Source: Paulownia fortunei (Eukaryota; Streptophyta; Magnoliopsida; Lamiales; Paulowniaceae). From it: a stretch of 64,000 nt of DNA. Shown one piece after another: positions 47,501-59,190 of the stretch (position 1 is the first letter of the stretch; the number at the start of each line of letters is the position of its first letter). The notes beneath the pieces are model-generated. The model was not told the DNA's origin and searched no databases. It saw nothing but the letters and a program-made list of their open reading frames with translations. The translations under genes and the position numbers were made by a program. The stretch is from assembly GCA_019321725.1 (NCBI GenBank), contig CM033120.1, positions 5,275,694 through 5,339,693 of the forward strand, written 5' to 3'.

Positions 47501-48016
47501 TTTCTGACAATGGAGAATAGAAACTAGAAGGCTTTACAAATTCCTATTTTTAGCCCGATGTGAATTCAAAGTCCATGTCTGGATTCATAATCATAAATGG
47601 TAGGCGGTTAGCTAGAAGAGTTTGAAGTAGGAGACGACTGCGAATTCCATCACCGAGTTAAATACATCACTGTATGTGATACAATAAAAGAAGGTGTTTG
47701 GATAAGGAACTTCGTCTAATCCTTGGGTGCAGTCCCATCAATTATAGATCCAGTACCTATGTATTATGATAACAATGGGGTGATTGCATAAGCAAATGAG
47801 TCAATATCTCATCAAAGGTCCAAGTACATCATAAGGTAATACCACCTTATCAAAAAGATTATTGGTTGAGGCGACCTCAAAGTGGAGAGATAGATGCCTC
47901 GATAGAAAACATAATAGATCCACTGACTAAGACCTTAGCACATAAAATATTCCAAGGACATCTTGAGAAGATGGACCTTAGGTAAATGGGTAATTAGCTG
48001 TAGGGCAAGTGGAAGT
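44569..48016 (+). pseudogene. Copia copy F: gag to RNase H, heavily decayed
   Basis: Gag resumes at IERLESLGVIIDNELYVGLIL, then a lysine-rich tract. The zinc knuckle at about 44903 reads YHYCSKPGLWKRNC, with the first Cys and the His lost. Protease follows (WVLNTRCSSHLC, active-site Asp lost). Integrase pieces are at 45420-46320 (HARLGHISKKRVH, FTDDYSRF, VKDKLDSRSILCKFVGYPK). Reverse transcriptase (46540-47480) has the catalytic YVDD changed to YVYN near 47030. RNase H runs from 47490 to 48000. Many stops and frameshifts occur. The polypurine region before the LTR reads GCAAGTGGAAGT. Confidence 0.85.
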
Positions 48017-48209
48017 TGTTAGAGTAGTGCTAGGTGAGCTAATTAGTGGTTGCTTGTGTACTCCTGTAAAAATACTTTTATTTGAAATATATTAATAAAA
48101 TTGATATTTTCTTTACCGTCAATTGCAATTAGTCAATTAGACAAAGTTCTCAAACCATACTAAGCTACGGGACATGGTCTAACATGTGATTGCGATCATG
48201 GAACATGCT
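48017..48209 (+). repeat. 3' LTR of copia copy F, first 193 bp
   Basis: It begins TGTTAGAGTAGTGCTAGG and follows the family LTR to CATGGAACATGCT. There it is interrupted by the Athila-type LTR at 48210. ATGCT (48205-48209) should be the target duplication, but the matching far side is not in the window. Confidence 0.8.
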
Positions 48210-50612
48210 TGATGCGTGTCGTTAAGCATATAAAATTAAAACCTTACTACTAAAATAATTTTATAAGTTTAGTGTTAATAAGGTTCGATCCCACGAAGAC
48301 CAAAGCTAATTAATATATTATCAATTCTAAAACTAAAGACTCGACTCACTAATAATATGTTAATAAGAAATCAAAGTAATAAAATACTAAGGATTAAGGA
48401 TTCGCTCTTGAGTTTTGGATAGAGGAACAATTATTTTATTATTATTTTTTCCTATTTTAAATGCCACTATACACAATAAAGGTTCTAATAGAAAGATATT
48501 ATCAGATAGCTGATGTATTAAGGTGATAATAATATTGTCTTACTGTCCATAAATTATCTTTTAATGTCAACACTTATTTATGGGATCAAGTATTGATGCA
48601 CACCTTTGTCTACAATAAATTAGGATTTCACATTAGTAGTTGGTATAGTAGAACCAGATATCTAGCTAAATGAACCCAAGTATTTGTTGTGTCATTAGTA
48701 ATATATATATCAAAAACTGCCACAAAACAAGGAAGGTTTAATCATAAATTAAGAGAACAATACAATATATTTAAATATTATGCACTTTTGTAACCGTTCA
48801 ACTTCCTCCATTAAGAGGTTCACCATTTCTCCTCAATCAAATGAAATTCTGAAAGACATATTAAAAATAGAGAAAGCTAAATAAGGAAGAAAAACTAAAG
48901 TATATTTTTATTACTACTAGAAAACTTAGTGTGAAAGGGAGGGGATGAGGGTGATTTGATTAACTAAATTATAGAAAATAAAACTAAACTAAAATATACC
49001 AAATTAATGAAAATCAAATAAATGGACATAAAAATGATGAAGTTTTGGTTAAGGTTCCACTCGCCACCACTAGATAATGAAATATGAATTGATATTAATT
49101 TTACTCCTACTCTTCCATTGAAACTACCAACTGTAGATAACAACAAGCTCTGTTCTCCCAATCTTTCCTTAGTTTTTCATTAGATAGAACAAACTCTCTA
49201 CCAAACTCCATAATTATTAAACAATCTAGAACAATCTTTCTAGATTCAAACTAACAGAAGCATTATGATGAGAGAGAGATATTGATCTAAGCAACAAGCT
49301 AGCAAGTTCGGATTGTTCAACTTATGTTTTGTTCTTCATGATTAACAAAAACATCCCATAATCATTAATCACAATTCACTACTTAAGATTAGAAATTCAA
49401 GACAATTATGGATCAAGAGTTCTAATCTAGTTTTAGGTCATTCTCAAGCCTTACTTGGTTGCGCACCCAAATAAAACAAGAAAAAAACCATGAAGAAATT
49501 AAATGTACAAGAACATAAATAAGCTCAATTAAAAAAGTGGGTAATAATATTAAATACTCAATTGCACAAATTCATGTCTAAGGTTTTGAAATCACCCTTA
49601 ACCAAATGGTAGATTTGGCCTAGCATACTTGAAAATAACAAGAAAAATAAAACTAACAACATTAGAAATTTAAGAAATTGAAAAGAAAAAAGGGGAATAA
49701 GAACACCAATATGGATGAATTCTCTTGGTAGATGAATCTCCTTTTTAAAACCCTCTTCTTCTCTTCTATTTAAAGCTCTCTCCTCATTTTAGATTTTTTT
49801 TTGTGTCTTGAATGACATTCATGAGGCTTTATTTATAGTAGCAGAGTGCCTAAATTAGCATCTAAAAATTCACTCCAAATTTGGTCTGAATTCACTCTAA
49901 ATTCATATGTCCTTCGTGGATCCAAATACTATTATACATTTTTCTTTATGCGGTCAGCTTATTTTGGACAGGTGGTCAATATAAAAGTTGTAGCCTTATC
50001 TGTTAGATTCATTTTACAACTTGAATCATCTATTTCCAACAACTAGGGAGAAAGTTATACTTGATTTAAAGAGATGTATCAGCATAGATAGATTCCTTCC
50101 AATAAAAACACTAGATCATTTTATGCTTTTATCAAGGCTGCATTGGGTTGATCTTCTAATAAAAAAATTGTAGTTCTATTTCTTGACTTTCAAATGAAGT
50201 AAGATTTAGGTCCATAGGGCTTTTGAGCATAGAATTATCCCTAAAATACCAAAATTGTGCAAGTTTGGAAACATGCTAATTTTTAATTTAATGCAAGCCC
50301 AATAATCACTTACAAAGTCCAAGTGATTTCTTACATGTATTTTGATCTACACAAGATGGACTTAAGTAAGAATGTCCCTTTCCTTCTAATTGTGAAGCCT
50401 CTTTAATCCAATGAAATAATATCTCCCAATTCTCTCAAGAAACATGTTGTCTTATTTGATTTCATTTTGACTCTTTTTGATCTCTTATTGTCGATTGATT
50501 CCCAAATTCATATAAAATATAAAATATCAATAAAAATATAATATTAATAAAAATAAAGGAAGAAAAATGTTAGGGAATTGATATAAAAATATATAGAAAT
50601 ATGCACTTATCA
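48210..50612 (-). repeat. 3' LTR of Athila-type element E
   Basis: On - it starts TGATAAGTGCATATTTC, directly after a polypurine tract, and ends ACGACACGCATCA (2403 bp, TGAT/ATCA ends). It is related to the LTR at 38481-40092 but carries about 0.85 kb (roughly 48930-49790) that the other lacks. A TATAAATAA box on - is at 49829-49837. The open frames within are chance. Confidence 0.75.
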
Positions 50613-50632
50613 AATTTCCCCATACTTAATTC
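50613..50632 (-). other. Polypurine tract of element E
   Basis: On -, AATTAAGTATGGGGAAATT precedes the LTR start, and the phrase CGCTTGAGGACGAGCAGG lies just before it. This is the known 3' signature of Athila/Tat gypsy elements. Confidence 0.75.
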
Positions 50633-52007
50633 CTGCTCGTCCTCAAGCGAACCTAATACAAAACCTAAACAAATCCACTTTCATAGAAAATCACGATTGC
50701 ATTTGGCATATGTAACAAGCATTTAAACCCCTAGATGTCCCATAGAGGATGAGTTATAGTCTCGTGAGGGCTTCCACCAGTGATACCCACAAACACATGA
50801 TTAGTAACTTCCAACTGTTAATCTTAGGAAGCAACAAAGTAAAATGAAAATGAAAATGAAACAAGTGTTGAATCAAAATCTTAGTCACTCAAAAGCCAAT
50901 AAATTTCCACAATAATCATACTCAAGTGTGTGTGTGTGAATATATAATGTCAATAGTGAAGAAACCATATATGCTTCAAATAAGTGAATTTCTATAAAAC
51001 CTCACAAAAACTATCACTCGATCTCTAATGTAAGAGTTAAACATCATAGGCTCTTCATTTGGTACAAATCTCCACTACACTAAAGCACCACATGAAATTA
51101 AAAGATCTTCAACAAAGGTTGTAATGGGGTCAAATGGTAGTGATGCGGCTAATAAATAAAAATATAGGATGCAACAAATGTTCAAAAAACTTCATGGGGT
51201 TAGAGACACAGAGTTCATCATTGAAAAATTCTCATACTCCATGAATTTCAATATCGGGCCTATTGTCATTGAGTTGGACCCTCGTCATCATTCTTATTAA
51301 CTTTGAAAATTTCTATTTTTTGTTGCAACTTATAATATTTTAATTCAACACCTTGCAACATTTTTTTGTCTTTTTTTTTCTTTAAACTACCCCATAATTA
51401 TCTTCTATTCCAACCTAAATTTCTTTTGCAAGCTCACCTTTTCGATAGAATGTCTCTTAAGCTTCAAATTATTTTTAGAACAATGGTAGGATAATAGTGT
51501 ATTTAGACTAGGTAAGAAGACATGGTTACCAAAGAAAAAACTTATTCATTGAATGGCTTAAAGTGGCTTATTATGGGGGACATTATCTTGGAACATCATA
51601 TGAGAAACAAGCTAATTTGGCCTTGGTGCTAGAAAGCCTAGTGCCTTAATCATTTTTCAAGTGGTGCTCAATCCGTTGTTCACCTTGACAAACCAAAAGA
51701 AAAACTTCTAACACTCCATCCCTACATGTTTAAAACCCAAGTGATGATTAAAGTGAGGGAATAAGAACTACTTATTTTAACATGCTTTTCTCCACCTTGA
51801 ATAACATAACTATATATGGAAAAATATTTGAGTATAATTATCACAAATATATATCAACCAAAGAACAATATCAATGTCCAAAATAACACCCATCATCAAT
51901 TACAACCACATTATTCATGCTCAATTTTAATCATTGAAGTTGGAAGAATAACTACGTTTTAAAAATAATTGATAATGCACAAACTTTTAGTTAAAAACTT
52001 CACAAAC
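50633..52007 (-). mobile_element. 3' internal region of element E, non-coding
   Basis: About 1.4 kb between the LOG-bearing block and the polypurine tract, with no supported reading frame. A (GT)n run is near 50927-50937. Athila elements often have a long, sometimes envelope-like region here. I see no envelope homology. Confidence 0.5.
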
Positions 52008-52264
52008 ATGCCATGTTATGTAATAAAAAAAAGGGTACGCTTCAAGAGTATTAAAGTTAGTCTTTACTCTGCTACCCTTTTTTAATGGTTTTAATGAACC
52101 CAAAAGAAAATATGATTAAATTGTTTTTGGAAAGCTAACTAGGAAAGCACACATTGAATATACTAGACATGATATCATCTATCCCCTCCCACAACCTAAT
52201 CAAGACTATGTCCCCAATGTCAAAAAAAGATAGAAAAATAGAGTTTAAAAGATATCACCTGAAA

Positions 52265-52832
52265 TGTGACTTACGGAAAAATAAAGCTGAGAGTCAAATT
52301 TATTTTGCATTTTGGTGTTGGTGCTGAAATGAGGATTCGTCTCACAGATAGTGAAATAATTTTTTTTTTGCAGCATGATCTAGAAAGATAGCAAACCATC
52401 AAAGAAACCATTAACATTAAGAATACCAAGGTTTTTGGTGAATGTTGAGTTGTGCCCAAAGACAAATTAGAATAACTCTTCAAGTGTGCCAAAACCACCA
52501 GGTAGGGTGATAAATGTATGCACATTGTTTAACATGTTGGAATTTTATCCTAAATATGTGATAATTTTTGCTTATTTCTGATTGTCATACTTGTGATATT
52601 TTGAACAATTAAAAGTTTTGGGATAACTTCTAATACTATAACTTCTGCTACATAAGCAGAGCAACACTCTCCATTAACCCAAATTGCCTTTCCCGTACAC
52701 TAAATGAGTTTTTTCTTTTTGCAAGAGTTCTACCAAAGTTATGGCTGCCTATATAAACTCACCATTTTTTCCTGGATTGACTCCACAAAAGATATAAATA
52801 CAGTTGAACTTGTGAGTGGAAGACCCTTCTAT
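52265..52832 (-). pseudogene. LOG-like pseudogene, copy 2, inside Athila-type element E
   Basis: It aligns with copy 1. The start codon is ATA at 52832, followed by EGSSTHKFNCIYIFCGVNPGKNGEFI, so the Gly that became a stop in copy 1 is kept here. A stop follows at once, then frameshifts. LPGGFGTLEE is readable near 52490-52520 with the canonical Gly-Gly. The C-terminal part from APTP to the basic KINLTLS tail is deleted. There are no introns. It lies on the same strand as the element's pol, between pol and 3' LTR. It decayed independently of copy 1. Confidence 0.8.
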
Positions 52833-53027
52833 TTTTCTTTCTCTCTTTATTTTTAAAAGTGAGTTGTGCAAAAATATAGTAAGTATAGTGCTATTTACTG
52901 AGATATGAACAAGGAATGCATTTATTATATATTTTTTTTCTTTTGTCAAAAAGGTTGAAAATAAGGATACAAAATTTAAAATTAACTACTTACATGTGAA
53001 TGTACATATAGTTATGATTGTGGCTCA

Positions 53028-53618
53028 CTATTCCTCTAGTTTTACATCCAACAATAGCTTAAATGCGCTCTGCAGGTCGAGTATATACTTTTCATCCAAT
53101 TTTCTTTTAAACTGGCAAACATGGTCTTTTAATGCCAAATTCTCAAGACTATAATGCTCATATTCATCCCATAAGTGATTCCATAAATCAAGTATTGCAC
53201 GATGCACTAATCTACAAGGATGTGTCTCAAAAGCTAATAAAATGTTATCTAGAGACTCCTTACTCAGTCCATCCTTAATGAATTAAATTTTATCTTCTCA
53301 AATTTTAGAAACCATTCCTAAGGGATTACACTTTGTGTTACAAGCCCATCGAGCACATCTATGACAAACTTACATTTCTTTCGCCCTTTATTTTTTTACA
53401 TATAAGTTTATACCTAAACTAGACTTGTATCTAGTAAGAAAGTTTGAAAACTCACATGCTACTCTTACCTTTGCTTCAATTATGCATCGTATGTCCCGTG
53501 GGATGCCCTTATACATAAGCATTCTTAATCTTTCAATCCTAGTTTGGTAAATTTTTAAAATTGCATTTTTAGGAAGAAAAAGAAATTATTTATTAAGAGT
53601 TAGAAGAACGTTATCTAT
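53028..53618 (-). pseudogene. Cysteine-rich protein pseudogene, copy 2
   Basis: It aligns with the copy 1 protein over its full length: LPKNAILKIYQTRIERLRMLMYKGIP, a zinc-finger-like CHRCARWACNTKC, DGLSKESLDN, and a C-terminal part (LDLWNHLWDEYEHYSLENL) readable through the place where copy 1 has a TGA. The start codon is ATA, and there are several stops, including one in the basic patch. All four Cys of the C-x2-C-x4-C-x3-C motif are kept. The family is not recognised. Confidence 0.55.
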
Positions 53619-53734
53619 TTTGAAAAGAATAAGGAAAATGAATGAGAAGATTTTAGTTGTTTGGGAAACTGATAAGTCTAACTTTAATAGCCATGAAATA
53701 CCATTATCTGCTACTTAACCGAGAAGAATTCTAA

Positions 53735-53873
53735 CTTTTGATATTTTTTACAACTTTCATAGAAATTACAAGTGTCTTTGAAAAGAGTGTAGCAATAAAA
53801 TCCATATTACAAGATATTTGCAATGGTTTTCTTTGTTGAAAAGTGACGACCACATGATCTTGCATGATAAAAA
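53735..53873 (-). pseudogene. Second gypsy integrase fragment (zinc-binding region) in the cargo block
   Basis: It matches 38337-38480 of copy 1 (GFYCYTLFKDTCNFYESC in decayed form). Compared with copy 1, about 0.83 kb between the cysteine-rich gene and this fragment is deleted. It is separate from the element's own integrase at 54099-54646, so the cargo block came with its own gypsy flank. Confidence 0.65.
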
Positions 53874-54098
53874 CAAAAATAAAATACTACCACCTCATTG
53901 TCATCACGCATCTTCAATTAGGAAAAAACATAACAAAATAAATAAAGAAAAATAAATGGATAAAAAGAAAAGAGTGAGAGTTAAAGAAAACAAATATGTG
54001 ATTGTGGGCTCTCATAGTCTTCTTTTCCATATGTTGGGTTGCCCCTTAGCAAGCGGTTGTTTTAATATCTTCCACATTATCCGACTTTGCCTCCTTTA

Positions 54099-54646
54099 TC
54101 ACTTCTCCACATAAGCAGGCTCATAGATGGGAACATCTTCCACATTATCCATTTGAAAGCTCTCATAGTAAGGTTTCAACCTATGACCACTTACCTTTAA
54201 CATTTTGACAGTTTTCAAACTTTTTATCTCGATTGCACCATGAGGAAAGACATTAGAAACAAGAAAAGGACCAACCCAATGAGAACGTAATTTACCCAGA
54301 AATAATTTAAGATGTGAATGAAATAAAAGAACTTTTTGACCAATAACAAAATATTTTCTAGAAACCATCTTTTCATGAAATGCATCAGTCTTTTCTTTAT
54401 AGATTCAGGAGCTCTCATAGGCATCATTGAGAATTTCTTCAAGCTCTTGGAGTTGTAACTTCCTTTGACACCGATCACAAGATTTGCAATGGAGATAGGT
54501 GTCTTTAAATGGTGAGGGCTAATAGAAACCACTTTCAAGCCCCTTGAGGGCAATCTGTTTTGGTCCAAATGTCCACTACATGCAAGGGATTGACAAAACT
54601 TTAAAATGGGAATAAAATCACTCTTAGGTACACATCTTATTATCAC
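54099..54646 (-). pseudogene. Integrase of Athila-type element E, core deleted
   Basis: On -, the zinc-binding part (ILKFCQSLACSGH, frameshifted, then CDRCQR in another frame) is joined directly to LQLQELEEILNDAYES. The C-terminal part follows (VSRKYFVIGQKVLLFHSHL, LRSHWVGPFLV, HGAIEIKS, VSGHRLKPYYES) and stops at 54099. The whole DDE catalytic core is missing. Downstream, on - near 54050, CGCTTGCTAAGGGGCAACCC is the conserved post-pol signature seen in plant Athila/Tat elements. Confidence 0.8.
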
Positions 54647-54701
54647 TTGATCAGAGCAATGCTTCCAAAGGTATGGATCATCCTAAATGTAGTATCTAGC
54701 A

Positions 54702-56481
54702 TCACTCTTGATCTTCTCTTTTTTGTGCCTTAGTCAACTTATTCGACAACCTATTAGTGACTAGGTAATTGATAATGTCGATGTACCAAGGGGCTGCCAC
54801 ACTCATTGTGAGAAGTTTCTCATCTAGGAAAGCCTTATTCAATGGTAACACATCTTCCTCATGTACCAACCAACTAACGTGGTCTGCAACCAAGTTTTCA
54901 GACCCCTTTTTGTTGTTGATTTCCAAATGAAATTCTTGTAAGAGAAGGATCTATCAAATGAGTTAGAGCTTAACGTCCTTCTTGGTGAGCAAGTATCTGG
55001 ATGATTAGAATAAATAATTACTTTTGCACCAATCAAATAAGAACAAAAATTTTCCAAAGCTAAAATAACTTCCAAAAGTTCCGTTTCAGTGGTGGAATAG
55101 TTGAGTTGAGCATCATTTAAGGTGCAAAAAACATAGTAAATGGCATGAGGAGTCTGCCATACTAGTTGTCCCAATTCGACACCCACTACATAGTCACTTG
55201 CATCGCACATAAGTTCAAAAGAAGTTCCCAATTTGGTGGCTGGATAATGGGGGTGGATGTGAGGAGTTCCTTGAGCTTGTTAAAAACTATCATGCATTGT
55301 TCATCAAACTCAAAATCCACATCCTTTTGAAGTAATCTACACAAATGGAATGCTATTTTGGAGAAATCTTTAGTAAACCTGCGATAAAAACCTATATGTC
55401 TAAGAAATGAGCGAATCTCCCTAACACTAGTAGGTGGGGCAAAGAACGCACAATATCAATGTTAGATTTATCAACCTTAATCCTCCTAGCAGAAATAACA
55501 TGCCCCAATACTATCCCTTGATCAACCATAAAATGAGATTTTTCCCATTAAGCACGAGGTTAATTTCAATGCATCTTTGAAGAACAAGTGTAACGTTATC
55601 TAAGCATTGATCAAATGAATCACCATATAACACTAAAATAATCCATGAATACCTCTATGATGTTTTCAATGTACTAAGAGAAAATGCTCACCATACACCT
55701 TTGAAATGTAACTAGTTCGTTGCAAAGTTCGAATAGCATACATTGGTAGGAAAATATACCAAATGGGCATGTGAAGGTCGTCTTTTCTTGGTCCTCCAGG
55801 GCAATGACAATTTGATTGTAACCTAAGTATCCATTAGGAAAACAATAATAAGAATGACCACGTAATTGTTCAAGAATTTAATCAATGAAAAGTAAAGAAA
55901 AGTGATTGTTGTGAGTAGAAGAGTTAAGCTTCCTATAATCATTGCAGACTGGCCATTTGGTTTGAACTCTTTGAGGCACTAACTCTTGGTATTCATTTTG
56001 CACCACGGTGATACTAGATTTCTTTGGAACCACTTGGACTGGACTTACCCACTTGCTATCTGAAATAGGGTAGATGACCCCAATATCAAAGAGCTTCAAT
56101 ATCTCTTTTTTCACAACTTCCATTATGGGTGGATTCAACCACCTTTGGGCCTCCCTCATTATTTGGATCCCTCCTCAATAAGATCTGGTGCATGAACATA
56201 GATAGGCTAATTCTTTTAATACCAACAATAGTCCATCCAATAGCCATCTTATACTCACAGAGCACCCTAACAAGTTTATCCTCTTGTGTATCGATGAGAC
56301 CTTTAGCAATGATAACTGGAAGCATTTCTTTCTGACCCAAATATATATATTTGAGATGCTCCAAGAGTGGTTTATGTTCTAAGATAGGTGCTTGCATCAT
56401 AGAAGGTAAAAGCCTCATATTAGATAGTAGCAAAGCATTATAAGAAACATCATACCTTGTATTTTTATGCAATGAGTCCAA
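54702..56481 (-). pseudogene. Reverse transcriptase and RNase H of Athila-type element E
   Basis: The N-terminal part (56481-56086) reads LEHLKYIYLGQKEMLPVII and EDKLVRVLCEYKMAIGWTI. Then comes NPPIMEVVKKEILKLFDIGV and YPISDSKWVSPVQVVPKKS (56159-55878). The catalytic motif near 55650 reads VFMDYFSV, with the second Asp of FMDD replaced by Tyr. RNase H (55231-54702) has CDASDYVVGVELGQ and LNDAQLNYSTTETELLEVI, then NKKGSENLVADHVSWL. Stops and frameshifts are numerous. It sits in normal Ty3/gypsy order with RNase H before integrase. Confidence 0.85.
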
Positions 56482-57100
56482 TCATTTCACAAATTTCTCT
56501 ACATTCTCCAATAATTGAACATCTTCCAAATCTTCCATGTAGAGATTGTTTTTCAAAGCAACCTCCAATCTATCATTACTAGTCAATTCAAACATTTGTT
56601 TTGCTAAAACATCAAAAATATCAATTGAAAAAATGGAATGCACATCACTAGTATACCTCATAGCTTCAAAGATATTAAATCTAATAACTTCACTATCAAA
56701 CTTCATAGACAATGTGCCATCATGAAACATCAATTTTAGTCCAAATTGTTTTTAGGAATGGTCTCCCTAAGAGGATAGGTGTAGGGTGTGGGGACATATC
56801 ATCCTCCATCTCAAGAATATAAAAATCCACTAGGAAAACGAATTTATTTACTTGTATCAAAACATCCTCTATAACAACTTTAGGGTATGCATTTGATCTA
56901 TCTGCTAATTTGATAACAACATTGATTTCTTCTAAAGGCCTAGATCTAAAGAAGCATAAATGGAATATAACATAACATTCATTGATGCTCCTAATCTAAC
57001 ATGCACTTTTCAAACCTAGTGTTATCAATTGTACATGGAATGGTGAAGGTCCAAGGTCTTTGCACTTTGTAGGGAGCTTTCTTTCAAGAACTGTTGAAAT
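56482..57100 (-). pseudogene. Protease and linker region of element E
   Basis: An 83-codon frame (56733-56482) reads DGTLSMKFDSEVIRFNIFEAM, matching the stretch between protease and reverse transcriptase of Athila elements. Upstream, decayed frames cover the region where protease should be (LGASMNVML-like text near 57000), but no clean active site can be read. Confidence 0.6.
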
Positions 57101-58907
57101 ATTTTCCCCCACACTCATGTTTTCACTTTTCCTCAACTATTTTTCGTTAGTGCATAGCTCCTTGAGAAATTTGGCATAGTGAGGCACTTGCTTGATGGCA
57201 TCAAGAAGGGGGATGTTTACCTTTACTTTTCAAAAGGTCTCAAAGAACTTCTTTTCTTGCTCCTTTTTCTTAGATCTTGCTAAATTGCTAGGAAAAGGTG
57301 TAGGTGTTACCTAAGTAAGAGAGAGAGGTTTAGGAGTAGTTACTGGCTTTAGATTCTCCTTGGTTGTGAGTAGTGGTTGGATAAGAAGACAAAGGTCCAC
57401 TAGGGGAGGAATGGTAGTTATTGTCTCATCTTTCTCCACCTCTTTAGATGTATCTTTTTGTGGGAAACGTGGGTGACTCCAACTACTTTCCTATCCTAAT
57501 GGTCATGACACTTGCATTTTTCTTGGGATTTACTTGTGAAGGTAGCTTGCCCGATCCTTGAGCTTCCAATTAACTTAAGCTAGTACCCATTTGCCCTACT
57601 TGATTCTCAATATGTTGGAGATAGTTTGTGTTGTCTACTAGAATTGAATGGCATTAGTAGCAAGAGTTTTGACAAGATTTTCTAGAGACATACCTACTTG
57701 TTGTGGAGATGGTGGTGGGTAAGGTTGATATGATGGTTGCGCCTTCAATTGAAAGTATCTTGGTGGATGATTAGGCGCAAGAAATAGAACAGTCTGTTGT
57801 TTGTTTCCATACCTCAAATTTGGATGATCCTTCTATCTCTTATTGTAAATGTTGATTGTATCTCTGCCTTGCATGCCCTAAATAACCACCAACAGTATTT
57901 ACTTGCGCAGTTGTGCTTTTAAAGGGTTGGGCACATATCAGTAGGATGTCCCATCATGTAACAAACTCCATATGCTTTAAATTATTTTCCTAGAGCAAAT
58001 TCATGCATGAGAGATATAAGGTCAAATTTTTATTCAAGAATAGAAGTACTTACCTCATTAGCATTCTTCGGTGGTGGTGGTGGTGGATTATTACGGGTTA
58101 TAAATTATTAAGAATTGGTGGCCATATTTGTAATCAAGTTTCTTATCGCATCCGGTGTTTTATGAACTAGTGGTCCCCTGCTAGAAATATCAATCATACT
58201 TCTATCCATAGGCATTACTCCCTCATAAAAATATTGTATAAGAAATTGGTCACTTATTTGGCGATGGGGCCTACTAGCACATAACTCTTAAACCTCTCCT
58301 AATAATCGCAAAGAGATTATTCGTTGTATTGTCAAATTCCACAAATTTCTTTTTGAATGCTCCCAGCTTTAGTTATAGGAAAATATTTCTCTAAGAAGAG
58401 TCTCCTCATCTCGTTCCATGTGGTGACAGTACCAAAAATAAGTAGTAGAGCCATTCTTTAGTTGAATCTGCCAATGAGAATAAAAAAGCTATGAATTTGA
58501 TGTGTTCTTCTGAAATACTAGCTAGTTTCATTCTTGAACAAACCACATAGAATTCTTGAGGTGTTTATTTGGGTCCTCTTCTTTGAAGCCATGGAAAGTA
58601 GGAAAAAGATGGATCATACCTGATTTGAGTTCGAAGCCTACTTCAAGATTGGGGAATATGATGCAAAGTGGTTGGTTTTCAAAGTTAAGGGCAATTGACT
58701 CCATCAATGTTCTATAATTTTGGGCTATTTCATTAGTTTTGGGTTGATGAGGAGTGTGAAGAGTAGGAGAAAGAGTTTTAAACTGGAGCTTAGGTGGTGA
58801 ATTGATTTGGGGTATAACTAGAGGAAATGTAGGCAATGGTGGCAACGATGTTATCAAATTGATCCGAATCTGTTTAAACCTAAGCTTAAAATTCTCTAAT
58901 GACATAT
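57101..58907 (-). pseudogene. Gag of Athila-type element E
   Basis: The first 125 codons are open (58905-58528) and contain NFENQPLCIIFPNLE, then FELKSGMIHLFPTFHGF and EDPNKHLKN, the most conserved gag block of the Athila lineage. The rest of gag is readable only in pieces. The gene is cut at 58907 by a copia LTR, so its true start, the 5' leader and the 5' LTR are missing. The gag forms the particle in which reverse transcription occurs. Confidence 0.8.
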
Positions 58908-59190
58908 GTTAGAGTAGTGCCCAACATGATAATTAGATTAGATGCCTTTTATATTCTTGTATTTGTAAAAATAATCTTTTTCAAGTCATATTAATAAAAT
59001 ACGAAAATTTATTTATCTTTAATTGTATATAGTAATTAGATAAAGTACCTAGACCAAACTTAGTTATGGGGCATGGTCAGGCATTTTATGGTAATCATAG
59101 AATATACCTCTTTGGCTTTGGTCTTAAATTAGTTTTGAGTGTAGGGCTTTTTGAGATGGGATATCGAATAGCCCAATAGAGTGCCACAAT
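58908..59190 (+). repeat. Copia LTR fragment
   Basis: It begins TGTTAGAGTAGTGCCCAAC, the full family LTR start, and follows the LTR for about 283 bp to CAATAGAGTGCCACAAT. It then passes directly into copia integrase. Such a junction needs a deletion of the rest of the LTR, leader, gag and most of integrase. Confidence 0.75.

Noticed and set aside
56129..56335. 68-codon open frame on +
   Set aside because: It is the antisense shadow of the reverse transcriptase of element E.
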